In this document: in pieces, positions 12,698-23,297 of the stretch
Position numbering within the stretch: position 1 is the stretch's first letter
Layout of the letters: every line of letters starts with the position of its first letter
From: Oscheius tipulae
Lineage: Eukaryota > Nematoda > Chromadorea > Rhabditida > Rhabditidae
Reading direction: 5' to 3'
NCBI GenBank assembly: GCA_037178975.1
Contig: JASJZH010000005.1
Span: forward strand, 930,001 to 994,000
DNA length: 64,000 nucleotides
The notes under the pieces: model-generated
What the model was told of the DNA's origin: nothing
The model's database searches: none
The model's input: the letters and a program-made list of their open reading frames with translations, nothing else
Position numbers and translations under genes: made by a program

Positions 12698-13295
12698 ACT
12701 GAGCTTCAAATGAAATCATCATTGTTTACACCTTTATTGTTTTATCCATGTTTTTCAACTCCAGACTCTGTTTTGTCTTTCTGTCTAAACAAAACAAAGC
12801 ATCTACAAATCATCTATTAGTTGAAACCTCCAGTCTTGCTGCTCCCCTCAAATTGGCAACAAGCCTTCTTCTACCTCCTCGGCCGACTTCAGCCTATAAA
12901 CGAAGCGTCCGAACTACTGTTCCTCGCTCGTTGACCCTGTCGTAGCAGCCATTGTGCTCCACACAAGCCAGAGTGACCATCTCATAGAGCGACGGACAGG
13001 TAGCCTTGGTCAGGAAATTGGCCTTCTTTCTGTGACAGTGTCAGTCCAGGCCGTCCGAGAAATGAATCCAGCTCTTCCGGAAGAGATAGCGTCTGTCCAG
13101 GAGGGTGTCTCGTCGAGCATATCGACTTCTAGCGCTTAGGCGCGGCATAGTGAAGAAGAAGCAACACCAGAAAAAAAGACCTCGTCTGGAGTAGACCATC
13201 TGGTTTTGAAAGCAGCAATCAGTTACCTTCTAGAAAGAGTTGAGGTCTTAACCTAGAATTGTTGCTCTTTTGATCTTTATTGACAGAGGATGTTG
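12698..13295. other. region sharing sequence with 24436-24650; possible decayed secreted-peptide gene on the minus strand
   Basis: On the minus strand, 13199 downwards opens with a hydrophobic start (MVYSRRGLFFWCCFFFT) but meets a stop after GLD. A second open stretch at about 13032-12894 reads CPSLYEMVTLACVEHNGCYD and ends TTATAG. No splice pair joins the two in phase. The block 13045-13135 aligns with minus-strand 24520-24600; in one frame the two give ALEVDMLDETP and ALEADMLEETP. This may be a gene remnant or a dispersed repeat. Confidence 0.3.
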
Positions 13296-14386
13296 TATTG
13301 GGTTGGCATATAAGTCTTTTCGCTTTTTGTAAACACGGCCACCCTACGATCTGCGACATGAGTTCCTCAAAGACACGAATGGAGCCCAAACGGCGACTGA
13401 TATCAACGATGTTTATGGCCAAGGGATGGCGTCTACGAGGGTATGCCAGTTGTGGCTCTATCGCTTTCGGTCTGGAGACATAAGTGTCGAAGATGAACCA
13501 AGGTCAACTTTTGATGAATCGAAGCTGCTGCAGTTCGTGAACGAGAACAATCGGGAGACTACCCGTGAACTAGCAGAGGCACTGTCTGTCAGTCGTGCTG
13601 CAGTGGAACATCATTTGAAGCAATTGAGATTTATGAAGAAACTGGTTGGTTGCCGCATGACCTCAGTGACACCCAGAAGTGGCAGCGTATGTCCGTCGCC
13701 CATTCTCTCCTGTCCAGGTATGAGAGGAAATCCTTTTTACCACGCCTGGTGATGGGAAATGAGAAGTGGGTAACGTAGGTAAACTTCCAAAGGAAGCGTC
13801 AATGAGTGGGTCCAGGGCAGGCACCAAGTCCTGATGTGAAACCCAACACTCATTAAAGAAGATTATGCCCTGTGTTTTCTGGGATATCGAAAGAGTGGTG
13901 CGCTGGGAACTGCTGGATGCTGGAACTACCCTTACGGCCGCCATATACAGCCCGCAACTTGAAAAGGTTACCGTTGCACTTCGTCAGAAACGGCCGCAGA
14001 AGTCGAAAGTCATCCTGCAGATGAACAACGCGCGCCTCCATGTTGCCAAACTCACTCGCTCCAAGATCCACGACCTGGGTTAGGGAACTTTACCCCATCC
14101 TCCTTATAGCCCGGACCTTGCCCCTTCCGACTATTATCTGTTCCAAACTCTCAACAACGAGATTGGAGGACAACAGTTCGATTCCGACGGCGCACTCAAA
14201 ACCTGGTTGACAAACTTCTTCGCGTCGAAACCCAAGGTGTTCTACGAGCGTGGCATCCGTAAGCTACCCGTGAAAAGAGCAGACGTGGTACATCATAATG
14301 GAAATTACAACGAATGAAAAATTTGTTTGGAAGTCAATAAATTTATGCATTTGAAAAAGCGAAAAGACTTAGCTGCCAACCCAATA
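13296..14386 (+). mobile_element. degenerate mariner-family DNA transposon
   Basis: The element runs between two TA dinucleotides (13296-13297 and 14385-14386) with 31-bp inverted repeats at 13298-13328 and 14354-14384 that start TTGGGTTGGCA and match at 29 of 31 positions. The body is about 1.09 kb. Transposase pieces are readable in several frames: the WLYRFRSGDISVEDEPRS helix-turn-helix linker, TRELAEALSVSRAAVEHHL, a GNEKW block, an NNARLH block and HPPYSPDLAPSDYYLF. See the pseudogene entry for its defects. The flanking TA duplication and near-perfect ends suggest moderate age. Confidence 0.92.
13358..14317 (+). pseudogene. mariner transposase pseudogene
   Basis: The transposase needs at least three frame changes to read through, has an in-frame TAG at about 14081, and two of the three catalytic Asp positions of the D,D34D triad read Asn: GNEKW instead of the usual GDEKW near 13760, and NNARLH instead of the usual DNAR at about 14025. 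The last Asp (SPDLAPSDYYLF, near 14115) is kept. The copy cannot make an active enzyme. Its intact ends could still be recognised in trans. Confidence 0.9.
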
Positions 14387-15181
14387 TTTCCACTTTAGGT
14401 GACACTGCCGTTTGCAATCTACCAGAGAGACAGACAGAGGACGGAGAGACAGATACGGGAACTAACCTGGCTGTTCAACTGTAGCGATAATTCAAGCCAT
14501 TCACAATCCTAGCTGTTGAAGCACTGAAGTCCATAGGAAGACATCATCATCGAGGATTTGGTCCTGGAAGCTTTGAAATAAGTAGCTTGGAAAGAGCATA
14601 ACAATTGTCACTAGTTTTAGAACTCCCAAATATCCTCCGATTTCAAAAACATCACTCCCAGTCTCTCATCAATTTACTGGTTCAAAGACCTACCGCAGCC
14701 AGCCCGATGCAGTTCTCGATTAGAAGACTGAGAGCGCTCAGACCTGGGTTACTCGGGACTTGCCCGGGTCCTAATCTCGAAATTTGAGAAAAGAGGTGAG
14801 AAAGACAGTGCGAAAGACTTGGTTCGGGTAGACTACTTGAATTGAAATAGCAACGTGATCTGGGTAGAGGTGAAGAGAGAGCAGCCATCTAGGGCGAGTA
14901 GCAGCAGGCTACATGTCAGCTACTGTCGCTCGTCCTGTCAGATCTTATCTCTCGACAAAATGAGCGCGTTCTTGTATTGAAAGTCTTTTCAGAGAACTCT
15001 AATAACTGTACCAAAACAATTAATCGGTTCTCCAATGTGCCTGCCACAGTAGAACATCCCGTTTTGAACTATCTGTCCAGCCTAACACCATGGTATTTTC
15101 CTAGCTGTCTACAGGTCTTCTGATGTCTTCACTTCTCCAATATTTCTGCTACAATCTGTCAAATCTTCATTCACACCAAGT
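14387..15181. other. intergenic region, nothing recognised
   Basis: Between the mariner and the 3' end of the AMACR-like gene. Open frames here are short and lack splice sites, signal peptides or family motifs. Confidence 0.4.
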
Positions 15182-16393
15182 TCAAAGCTTGCTCTTTAAC
15201 TTCTTAAACTCTTCCATTGAAAAGAACCTCGGTGCTGCCTCGGGCTGCCACTTCTCGTCCTCCTTGACAAAAGCCATCCTTTCCTTGTGCATCGGGAACT
15301 CTGGAGCCTCGTTCAGATCCAGAACAGGGGTCACGCAGGCATCTTTCCCCTTAAACAGCTCCCACCAGTCGTCCCGAGTCTTGGTCTTGAATACAGCCTC
15401 CATTTTCTTTGCGACCTCTTCAGGTTCGGAGTAGACATCGGAGACGGCCAAGTCCAGTCCGAGAACTGAATCAAAAAGCTGGTCAAAAAGACAGCGACAT
15501 ACCATTGAACATGTTCATTGTGAACTTCGGCTCCAGAGCCCCTACAGCCATGAACTTTCCGTCCTTTGTCTCATAGGACCGGTATATTGGACAATCGCCT
15601 CCGAAGGCAGCGTATGGTTCGGTCCAGAGCATTGGCTGGCTATGGTATTGTCTCACAAAAGTTCCCAGGTAGGAGAGTCCTTCGGTCATTGAGGTATCAA
15701 TAATGCATCCTTGACCGCCTAAAGAGGAGATACACTGAGAGGGACAGCCACCTACCATTGCGCTCTCTGTTCAGTAAAGCAGTGACGATCCCGAAGGCGG
15801 CAGTCAAGGCACCTCCGGCAAAGTCAGCCAAGAGGTTGACAGGAGGCCAAGGTCGTCTACCTCGTCCTGATACGGTGGGGAGTAGTCCTGAAAGTTCAGT
15901 AGTCTGTTTGTCTCTGTCTCTATTTCTCTCTGTACTCTTTCTCTCTGTACTCTCACCAGAAACAGCCACATAGTTGATATCGTGACCAGCCTCCATAGCC
16001 ATTGGTCCAGTCTGTCCATATCCAGTCAGTCGACAGACAATCAATCCAGTATTTTCTTCTAGTAGCTTGACTGGATCAAGTCCCATCTTTTCCAAAGTCC
16101 CTGGACGGAATGGATCCAACAGGACATCGGCTTCCTTGACTATCTCCTTCACTTTGTTTAGTCCCTCCTTCGTTTTCATGTCCACCTGGATCAGATTTTT
16201 GCCTCTGGTCATGCGCTGCTCCACTGTTGCTCCTTCTTCCTAGGTTTCTCTTTTATGGAAGCAGTGGAATGTACTCTACCCTGTCAACTACTATCACCTG
16301 GGCCCCGGCGTCCGCCAAAACCAGTCCGCAATGAGGAACTGGGGCTAGACCAGCTATTTCCACTACGCGGATTCCTTTGAGAAGGCTTTTCAT
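15182..16393 (-). CDS. alpha-methylacyl-CoA racemase-like CoA-transferase family III enzyme
   Basis: Five exons in consistent phase: 16280-16393, 15957-16239, 15756-15887, 15503-15718, 15182-15465, giving 342 aa. The N-terminal Rossmann-like part has [20 protein letters not shown]; the middle shows [20 protein letters not shown] (catalytic His) and NLLADFAGG (catalytic Asp), as in AMACR; then [13 protein letters not shown]. The protein ends KLKSKL, whose SKL is a canonical PTS1 peroxisomal targeting signal. AMACRs invert the methyl centre of branched acyl-CoAs so they can enter beta-oxidation. It is about 40 aa shorter than human AMACR. The next minus-strand gene is a truncated relative. Confidence 0.9.
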
Positions 16394-16450
16394 TCTGAAA
16401 GAAAATGTTGAAAAATGAATAGGTTTTGTGGAAAAAATCAGGTAAAATAC

Positions 16451-16456
16451 CACGTG
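16451..16456. promoter_or_regulatory. E-box CACGTG upstream of the AMACR-like gene
   Basis: A CACGTG core sits about 58 bp upstream of the racemase start codon. Such E-boxes bind bHLH-Zip factors (TFEB/HLH-30, MAX-like). One copy in a short promoter is suggestive only. Confidence 0.3.
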
Positions 16457-16854
16457 ACAAAACAACGCAAAACATGAACTACCTGAAAGCCATTGTCCCA
16501 CTAATGATCAGCTAAAAATTTGCCAGAACAAAGAAAAGCAAAGTGTTTTATCGATTGTCTATTTGAAAACGAAAGGATACGGATGGGACTTGGAGGAAAA
16601 GGAAAAAGTACGTGTTAACCAGCTGGTGTTCTTGTTATCAATTGGTGTAGTCGAGACCAAAGTACACTATAGTCGAGTGAGAGACATAGTGACATAGAAA
16701 CTATCCATTCTCCTCCAGTCCTCCACGAAATTAGCAAGAATCGGTAGAGCGAGACCAAAGAAAATAATTGGACAAGAAGAGGCAATTTGAGACAGAAACT
16801 TGGACTTTATTGGTATCTATACAATTGTACAAGGAAAAGAAAGAGAATGTTTCT

Positions 16855-17608
16855 TTAGGAAAAACTCTTTGCATAGTCACGAAGTGATTTCTCGTATACT
16901 TTGGAGTCAAGGGAGGGGAGCACCTGGAATATATGTTCACCGTCATTGTCACTGTTTCTCTCCCTACTTGTCCACTACCAGTCGTCTCTCTCAGATACAG
17001 CCCGGCACAGATTGCCTTCATCACATTCAGGGCAGCAAAGGGTTCCTTACAGTCGACCTCGGTCACAATCAGCTTGGCGTTCTTTTTGGTCAGCTCCAGT
17101 GGCTTCAAGCCCAGTTTTCCACAGCCTACTCCGTCCACGAAGACATCAGTCTTCCTCAGAACATTCTCGAAATAGCTTCTGTCTTTCTCCTGCTTCAACT
17201 CTCGAATATTCTCAAATTGAAGCGTCTCCTCTACCTAAAGACAGTAACTAAGACAGTACGGGTGAGAACTGACCTTGACTGAGAAGTGTTCCAGCTGAGC
17301 ACCGTGGTCCTGAAGAACTTTGGAGATCAGGAGAGCTTGACCACCATTTCCGTGAAGGACTGCTACCTTGACACCACTCAACTGTTGACTGGCTAGTTCC
17401 TTTTTGAGCTGCACATTGGCTCCTATGAAAATGTCCTTGGCTCCCTAAAAGCATTGGTCAAAACACAGTGAGACAGAAAAACAGTGAGATAGAAAGACAG
17501 AGAGACAGAGACAGACAAACAGAGACAGCGAGAAAAAGAGACAGTACTAAAACCGACCCTGACAGACTGAAAGACAGCAGATGCCGTTGACGACTGGAGT
17601 AGCTTCAT
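16855..17608 (-). CDS. truncated, divergent CoA-transferase family III-like protein
   Basis: Exons 17558-17608, 17274-17444, 16968-17234 and 16855-16923, all phase 0, give 185 aa; an in-frame ATG at 17623 would add five residues. It follows the AMACR fold order: QLSGVKVAVLHGNGGQALL (compare [20 protein letters not shown] next door), VDVFVDGVGCGKLGL, KLIVTEVD and LYLRETTGSGQ, then a unique tail ending YAKSFS. It lacks the LADFAGG Asp and the whole C-terminal half, so it is probably not an active racemase or transferase. A mitochondrial-type N-terminus (MKLLQSSTASAVFQSVR) is possible. It could be a regulatory pseudoenzyme or a decaying duplicate; the open frame across four exons argues for function. 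Confidence 0.7.
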
Positions 17609-18284
17609 CTGATCTGAAAACATACCTTTTCAGAAGAAAAGAATCTCATGGCTTCCCATGACTAGAGGGGCTGTCAATTACTCAAGGGGCACTAATTGGA
17701 TGTTGCCTCTGTCTTTTCCTCTTGGGAAGAGCTTACGTGGGGAAGAAGAGAAAGAATTAGGAGAGCCATTGTTTTGGACAAGAGGGGAAAGCTCGACGAG
17801 GAGGAGATTAAGTAACTCTCAGTCATTCTATTTTGTTGCCCTCCTGGAGAAGAACAATTTTTGGAGGTTTAAAAACATCAGATCGAGAATTAACGGCGGG
17901 TGAAAGAGCAAGCGGGAGGCGGGATGTTTAAAGCTGAGCTCTGCTCTGTCTCTTTCGCTCTCACGTGTGTTCACTGTTGCAACAAACGGGCGGGAAGGAA
18001 GGTGATGACGTCAGAGATCCATTGGTTGTCTCTCGGTCGCTCCACAACATTTTATCTCTCAATCAACGTGTGTATAGCACTTGTGATCAATGCAGACCTT
18101 CTTCTGGGTCGAGGTTGAAGGAAGGACAGTAGTCATTTGTGTCGCATCCCCATTCACGAGGAGTCAGTCACGTTCTGATGGCGCTGAGCAATGAGGGATA
18201 GCAACTGAGTTCGGATTTCAAACAGGGCAGAAACAGAGAGAGGTCAGAGAAACATAGTAGTACATTCATTGAAATACAATAGAT
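17609..18284. promoter_or_regulatory. putative promoter region with E-box and CRE
   Basis: Upstream of the truncated CoA-transferase-like gene. CACGTG lies at 17962-17967 and a perfect palindromic CRE, TGACGTCA, at 18006-18013, about 40 bp apart. CREB/ATF and bHLH-Zip factors bind such sites. No coding exon was recognised in the interval. Confidence 0.35.
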
Positions 18285-19724
18285 TCACAGATAGTTCCCA
18301 GACGAGTCTCTCCCATCGAAGAATTCCTTGTAGGCATTCCAAAACCCGGTAGGAGCTTCCATCACCGTGAACATCTTGGTGAAGACGCGACAGATCTCCT
18401 TGCAGATTGGGTTGTCAAACTGTAGAGTGACCATTAGATTGAAGAGCATCTCTACCAGACCATCCTCAGCACAGAGGACTGGCAGTAGTTCGGGGATAAA
18501 GCAGCAGCGAAGAAGGAAGGAGACAGAGTTGGTAGACAGCTGGAGAAAGGAGCGGCGAGAAAGGTAGTGTTGCTAAAAGGAAAACAGGTATGGACTGGAC
18601 AGAGAGTGTCAGTAACTGTACTGTCAGAGTCAGTACAGATCAGGTCACGGTGTGTTTAGGATAACCGGAATAGAGGGCAAGAATCAAGGCACTCTCTCTC
18701 TCTCTCTCTCTCTGTACTATCAAAGTCATAAATGAATCTCAGCGCATGAGCTGAGATACTTTGTATACATGCTGACGGTCAGGAAGTTAGGATATACTCT
18801 CTCTCTATATTGAGAGGACCAGAGAGTGTCAGGTGTCCACATGCTCGCTCTGTAATCTCTGATTGTGTTTAATCTGCTGAAACCAGGAAGAACACCAAGA
18901 GAAAGAAAGTACTCTCTAAAGGTATGCGTTACATTCTGGGAGCAGACTGAACAGTGAGAGTACAGTGAGAGTGAGAGTCAGGAGCCCAGATACTCGCTCT
19001 GTACCTTCTGACGGTGAGAGAGAGAGAGAAAGTTACTTACTCTGTAAAGTTCCAAGGACATCTCAGTACAGATCACAACCGCCTTGGCCCAGGTCTTGCC
19101 AATGGTCTCGTCGTGGAAGAGAGTCAACTGCTGAAGTTCCTTATTGACTGTCAACATATCCAAGATCTAAGCTTAACACTAAGCGATGGATTTGTCGTTC
19201 CTACCTGGATGACTATCCTGTAGAACTGGATCACCTGATAATTCCTCTCCTCCTCGTTTTCTATTGCTTTTTTGGAAATTGACAAGCAGTTGAGGATGGC
19301 ATCGCTGTTGAGGGCAAACTCTTTCTTGACTTCATTAGACAGGGAATGTCTCATTTGGAGAAATAGGCGGGTAAGAACCAGAGCCTTGCTCTGAAAATTG
19401 AAAATGACAGAGACAGACAGAGCCAGAGACAGGGACATAGACAGAGAGAAGAAGACTTACTTTAGCTCCAATGACTCCCACATCCTCACTCATCAAAGGC
19501 TCTTGCACTATTCTGATCAGTCTAGCTATGAAGTACTGGTCCTGACATAGTTCCACAATATTCTCGTTGCTATACAGACAGATCTGGAAGAGACGGTCCA
19601 GGCAGGTATCCGTCGTCTCCGTAATTGAGCTAGAATAGAAGACACTTTTGATTGCGATGAGACGATCGTAGTCACTGTAGTAGGCTGAGGACAGTTTCTT
19701 CAGACACATTGTCAGAAGGGTCAT
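18285..19724 (-). CDS. uncharacterised helical (ARM/HEAT-like) protein
   Basis: Exons 19461-19724, 19205-19390, 19041-19166 and 18285-18572, all phase 0, give 287 aa. No signal peptide or membrane span is evident. The sequence is a run of amphipathic helices (for example CLDRLFQICLYSNENIVELC, AVVICTEMSLELYR, DGLVEMLFNLMVTLQFDN), which suggests an alpha-solenoid of ARM or HEAT type. I do not recognise the family. Introns 1 and 3 contain GA/CT-rich tracts common in this genome. Lies between the CoA-transferase-like gene and the ARF-like GTPase, all on the minus strand. Confidence 0.7.
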
Positions 19725-20054
19725 GATGATCGAGTGAACTTAGTGAGTAGGCCAAAGTCGATAATGCGATATGAGTGAGGTGCTTTTGTAAAGCTATGCA
19801 GCCCGGGACATGGTGAAAAGCGAACCGATTTTGACTCATTCTTTCGACTGGTCGCAATCAGGAATGGACCTTGTCTCTCTGTTCCTGAGATTATCTTGAT
19901 TGGATGTTCAGAACAGACAGTATGTTGACCCGGCTCCTCTCTTCGTCTGTTCGGATCCGACAGATGAGTCTATGGGAATGATGCAATGAACAAATCACAC
20001 TTCAATTGATATGACTCTGTCTCTCTGTCTCTCTCAACATCCACACAGATATCT
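19725..20054. other. short intergenic region, nothing recognised
   Basis: Holds the 5' region of the helical-protein gene and the 3' end of the ARF-like gene; no exon or clear regulatory motif seen. Confidence 0.4.
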
Positions 20055-20594
20055 TCATTTACCCGCATCACTCATAATCGCACTGTACAACCAATTGAAC
20101 CCGTCCCCGTCAAGTAGTCCTTCTTCAGTTGTAGCCGTAGCTTTTTGCACAAACAGTCTCCGGCCTCTCAAGGCCTCCAAGCCAATCTTCTCCACAATGA
20201 CCGTATCTCCCATTACATTTGGAAGGTCCTGCTTGTTAGCCACCAGAAGTAGTGGAATATCCTTGAGCTCGTCCCGTCCCAGGAGCTCTCTCAGGATCTC
20301 GACTGCTTTGTCCAACAGCTCCCTGTCACTGGCATCCACGACAAAGATCAGTCCTTTGACCTCGTCGTAGTAGAAGGGCCAGAGCGCTCGGATTATATCG
20401 CTCCCGCCAATATCCCAAATGACGAACTCCTTGTCATTGAAGACCGGAGTACCTACATTGAAGCCGTGGGTTGGAATGATTGGGTCTGCGTAGCCGGCCA
20501 GCTTCAGAATTGTGGTCTTCCCAGCTGCTTCAAGGCCGAGGAGAAGAACCTTGTGCGGCAACATTGATGGATCTGGGGAGGGAGAACGGCTCAT
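20055..20594 (-). CDS. ARF-like small GTPase with an altered switch II
   Basis: A single exon of 179 aa. Nucleotide-binding motifs are clear: G1 GLEAAGKTT (residues ~19-27), PTHGFNVG around the switch I Thr, G3 WDIGGSD, G4 NKQD and a KATAT G5-like block. The C-terminal helix ends FNWLYSAIM. Two features are odd for the family. The catalytic switch II Gln of WDxGGQ is Ser, so intrinsic GTP hydrolysis may be slow. The N-terminus MSRSPSPDPS lacks the Gly2 used for myristoylation. ARF-like proteins act in membrane traffic and cilia. Intronless in a genome where most genes are split, so a retrocopy is possible. Confidence 0.88.
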   Translation of the reverse strand: MSRSPSPDPSMLPHKVLLLGLEAAGKTTILKLAGYADPIIPTHGFNVGTPVFNDKEFVIWDIGGSDIIRALWPFYYDEVKGLIFVVDASDRELLDKAVEILRELLGRDELKDIPLLLVANKQDLPNVMGDTVIVEKIGLEALRGRRLFVQKATATTEEGLLDGDGFNWLYSAIMSDAGK

Positions 20595-21056
20595 GTTGAT
20601 CTGAAGAAGTGTTTATAGGATCTTAGTAAAGGACGAGACAAACGAGAGAGGTGGGAGAGACTGACTGGAATTGGAGTCACAGCACAGAGCTTAGAAATGG
20701 GAACATTGACAGGCTGGAGACAAAACGAGTTCGTCAAGGAGTAAGGAGCGAAGAAATGGTCAGGAAGAGATTGGTAGGGATGTGAAAAGACAAGATAGTA
20801 GGCGAGAGACAGTGATAGAAGTAGACACTTGGTAGAGAATAAGAATACGAGAGAGTATGAGAGAGGTAGTGACAAGAATGAGAGTCACAGTACAGAGGGA
20901 ATAGTGACAAGATGAGGACAGACAGAGCTGGGCACGAAGGATGGTTCGGAACAGTGACTAGACGTGAGAGAACCATAGCTAAAGGTCAAGACAGCTCAAG
21001 ACCCCGGAACGCACTCTCATTAGGTACAGTTTAATTTTAGATATCTATCTATTTTA
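20595..21056. other. intergenic region upstream of the ARF-like gene
   Basis: GA-rich, with words such as GAGAGAGTATGAGAGAGG; no exon recognised. Confidence 0.4.
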
Positions 21057-21590
21057 AATTGTCCTCGCGTCTCTGTCTGTCTGTCTGTCTATCTGTCTGT
21101 CTGAAGCCAATATTGCCAATTAGTGTGCACTATTTTGTGCGCACACTAATTGTTTGCAAGTCAAGCCAAATCGAGTCAGTTTGGGCACGCGCGTCTTTGG
21201 GAGGACGTTGCTCCTGTCACGGTACCTCGATTGGAGGAAATGCGGACAGATTGAAGTGGGAAGAAAGGGTCACGACAGTTGGACAGAAGAAAGTAGAAAT
21301 CGAGCAGTTTTGGAAGGATCAGGTTATTACTGGCATTAAACCCCAAGGAGCAATAGCATTACTTGGACAGGGAGTTAGGTTGAGGAATGGGAAATGGGTT
21401 CAAAGAGTGAATGGGAAGTGGGTTTGAGGGATAGAAAGTGGGGTCAAAGAGTGGAAAGTGAGTTTCACTTATTAGAAATGACATCAGCAATCATTTTTTC
21501 TGGGGAAAGGACAAGGTAGATATGCCTCAAGGGGCCCAACAAGTTAGGCTACCGCCCCGAAGGGGCGGCAGCCTATCTTGTCTAGTATAA
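21057..21590 (+). repeat. dispersed repeat, copy 1
   Basis: Starts GTCCTCGCGTCTCTGTCTG with a (TCTG)n run, then a 12-bp perfect inverted repeat (CAATTAGTGTGC at 21117-21128 against 21141-21152), a middle with repeated GTTCAAAGAGTG / AAGTGGGTTTGAGGG words, and a terminal hairpin at about 21540-21580 (arms CAAGTTAGGCT...CCGCCCC, loop GAA). Copy 2 follows directly at 21594 in the same orientation. No coding capacity seen; probably a non-autonomous element. Confidence 0.8.
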
Positions 21591-21593
21591 AAT

Positions 21594-22105
21594 GTCCTCG
21601 CGTCTCTGTCTGTCTGTCTGTCTGAAGCCAATATTGCCAATTAGTGTGCACTATTTTGTGCGCACACTAATTGTCGGCAAGTCAAGTCAGTTCGGGAGAT
21701 ACCTTCTTTGGGAGAACGTTGCTTCTGTCATGGTAGCTCGACTGGCGCGGAAAATGCGAACAGGGCGAAGTGAGAGAGAAGAACCAGTACAGGCTGACAG
21801 AAGGGAATAGAAACCGGGCAAAATTCAAAGGTATCAGAGGATATAACTGTCATTGAGCTCCCCAGGGACGATAGCAATACTTGGACAGGGAGTTGAGTCG
21901 AGAAATCGGAAAAATGGGTTCAAAGAGTGAAAGGGAAGTGGGTTTGAGGGATAGAAAGTGGAGTCAAAGAGTGGGAAGTGGGTTTCACTGATTAGAAATA
22001 GTCATTAGCAATCGTTTTTGCTGGGGAAAGGAGAAGGTAGATATGCCTCAAGGTGCGCAACAAGTTAGGCTACCGCCCCGAAGGAGCGGCGGCCTAACTT
22101 GTAAG
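21594..22105 (+). repeat. dispersed repeat, copy 2
   Basis: Same order of parts as copy 1: the GTCCTCGCGTCTCTGTCTG start, the AATTAGTGTGC hairpin, the AAAGAGTG words and the closing hairpin with CCGCCCCGAAGGAGCGG at about 22073-22090. The (TCTG)n run is shorter and there are point differences, so the pair is a tandem duplication with some divergence. Confidence 0.8.
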
Positions 22106-22159
22106 AACTTAAACTTCTAACTTGAAAACAAGTGTTTAGTAATTGATAAAGAGAAATTT

Positions 22160-22511
22160 TGAAACAGACACCTTAGGCAATGTCCCTCCGGGGCTCATTG
22201 TACCCACTTCCCACTCATATAAACCACTTCCTATCCCTCGAATCCGCTTCCCCTCCTCCTCAACCCTCTTCCCACTCATCGAGCTCACTTCTCATCATCC
22301 CTCGAAAAGTTTCCCATCCCACTTCTGTTTCACTCTTTGAAACCCCTTCCCATCCTTTGAGCCCGCTTCTTACCTGTTGAATCCTCTTCTCACTCTCTTT
22401 CTCTTCAGCTCCTATCCCCAGCTCTCGCCCGCAAGTTTCCCTCCAATCGAGCTACCCTTACAGCACTAATTGGAAATAATGGGTTCAGACAGACAGAGAC
22501 GAGAGGACAAA
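22160..22511 (-). repeat. dispersed repeat, copy 3, inverted and degenerate
   Basis: Reads as the reverse complement of the family: CCCACTTCCCACTC / CTATCCCTCGAA / CTCTTTGAAACCCC words, then CACTAATTGG and, at the far end, CAGACAGACAGAGACGAG followed by AGGACAA. It faces copies 1 and 2, so the three could form a large hairpin. Confidence 0.7.
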
Positions 22512-23021
22512 CTAAAATAGATTTGTCGCCAATGGATAGTGCGTCCCGTTTAGTCTACAAGAAGCAATAATGCCTCTGTATTCATAAGGTCAGTTTCTAG
22601 AAGAATCGGAACGTTTGAACACTGATAGAGTCTATGATCTTACTGCTTTTGCAGCTGATAAGAGTCACTGAACTTTCTGAGATTCTGCTACCTCAATTCT
22701 TAGTATTTAAATACAAAAAAATGTTTGAATATCTGCGTCTGCAGAGACTTTGGATATTGGCTGACAAAGAAGCGAATGAAAAAACTGTATGGGGTTTGGA
22801 AACCGAGAGAATGAAACAGAGTCTTATCATACGTTTGCAGTTGAATCGGCACGTGGAAGATGAGTCACTGTTTGTTCTCAGAACATTGGGCCAGAGATAG
22901 AGACTGTTTTCAATATAGTAGTCTTAATAGGTGACAGTTCTCGGCAGCGTAGCTGGTGAACTTCCGGCACAGGGTATCAAAGATCTTGTAGTAACAGCAG
23001 GTGAGCTTGTATTCCAGTACT
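22512..23021. other. intergenic, possible short open frame
   Basis: An open frame at about 22634-22900 (+) starts hydrophobic (MILLLLQLIRVTELSEILL) but has no known domain, Cys pattern or splice support. Probably chance. Confidence 0.3.
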
Positions 23022-23254
23022 TTATTTCTCATCGTCTTCCATATTACCACTATCTACAGATTCCTCCGTATCCGGTCTATTAGTAGTCGACATTCTGGTT
23101 CCTCTGGTAGTAGTCGTCTTCTTCCTATTCGATGAAGAGTAGCTACTGCTGGACTTTTTCGCATCGAGGAAAGTTATCAGCTCAAAAGTACTATGTACAT
23201 TGGACTGACTGAACTTACAAGAAGGAAGAGTAGAAAAAGAGCTAAAAGACGCAT
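23022..23254 (-). CDS. small candidate secreted Ser/Thr-rich peptide
   Basis: Two exons, 23219-23254 and 23022-23180, with a 38-nt GT-AG intron, encode 64 aa. The first exon is a compact hydrophobic leader (MRLLALFLLFLL). The mature part is basic then acidic: DAKKSSSSYSSSNRKKTTTT, then a tail ending GNMEDDEK. No Cys. TATAAA on the minus strand at 23292-23297 lies about 40 bp upstream of the ATG, and AATAAA overlaps the stop codon. The promoter, leader, intron and poly(A) signal together support a real mini-gene, though no family is recognised. Confidence 0.55.
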
Positions 23255-23291
23255 GTTCTCGGGAATGGCACGGAGCCAATACATGCTCCCA

Positions 23292-23297
23292 TTTATA
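23292..23297 (-). promoter_or_regulatory. TATA box of the small secreted-peptide gene
   Basis: TATAAA on the minus strand about 40 bp 5' of the ATG at 23254. Confidence 0.4.
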
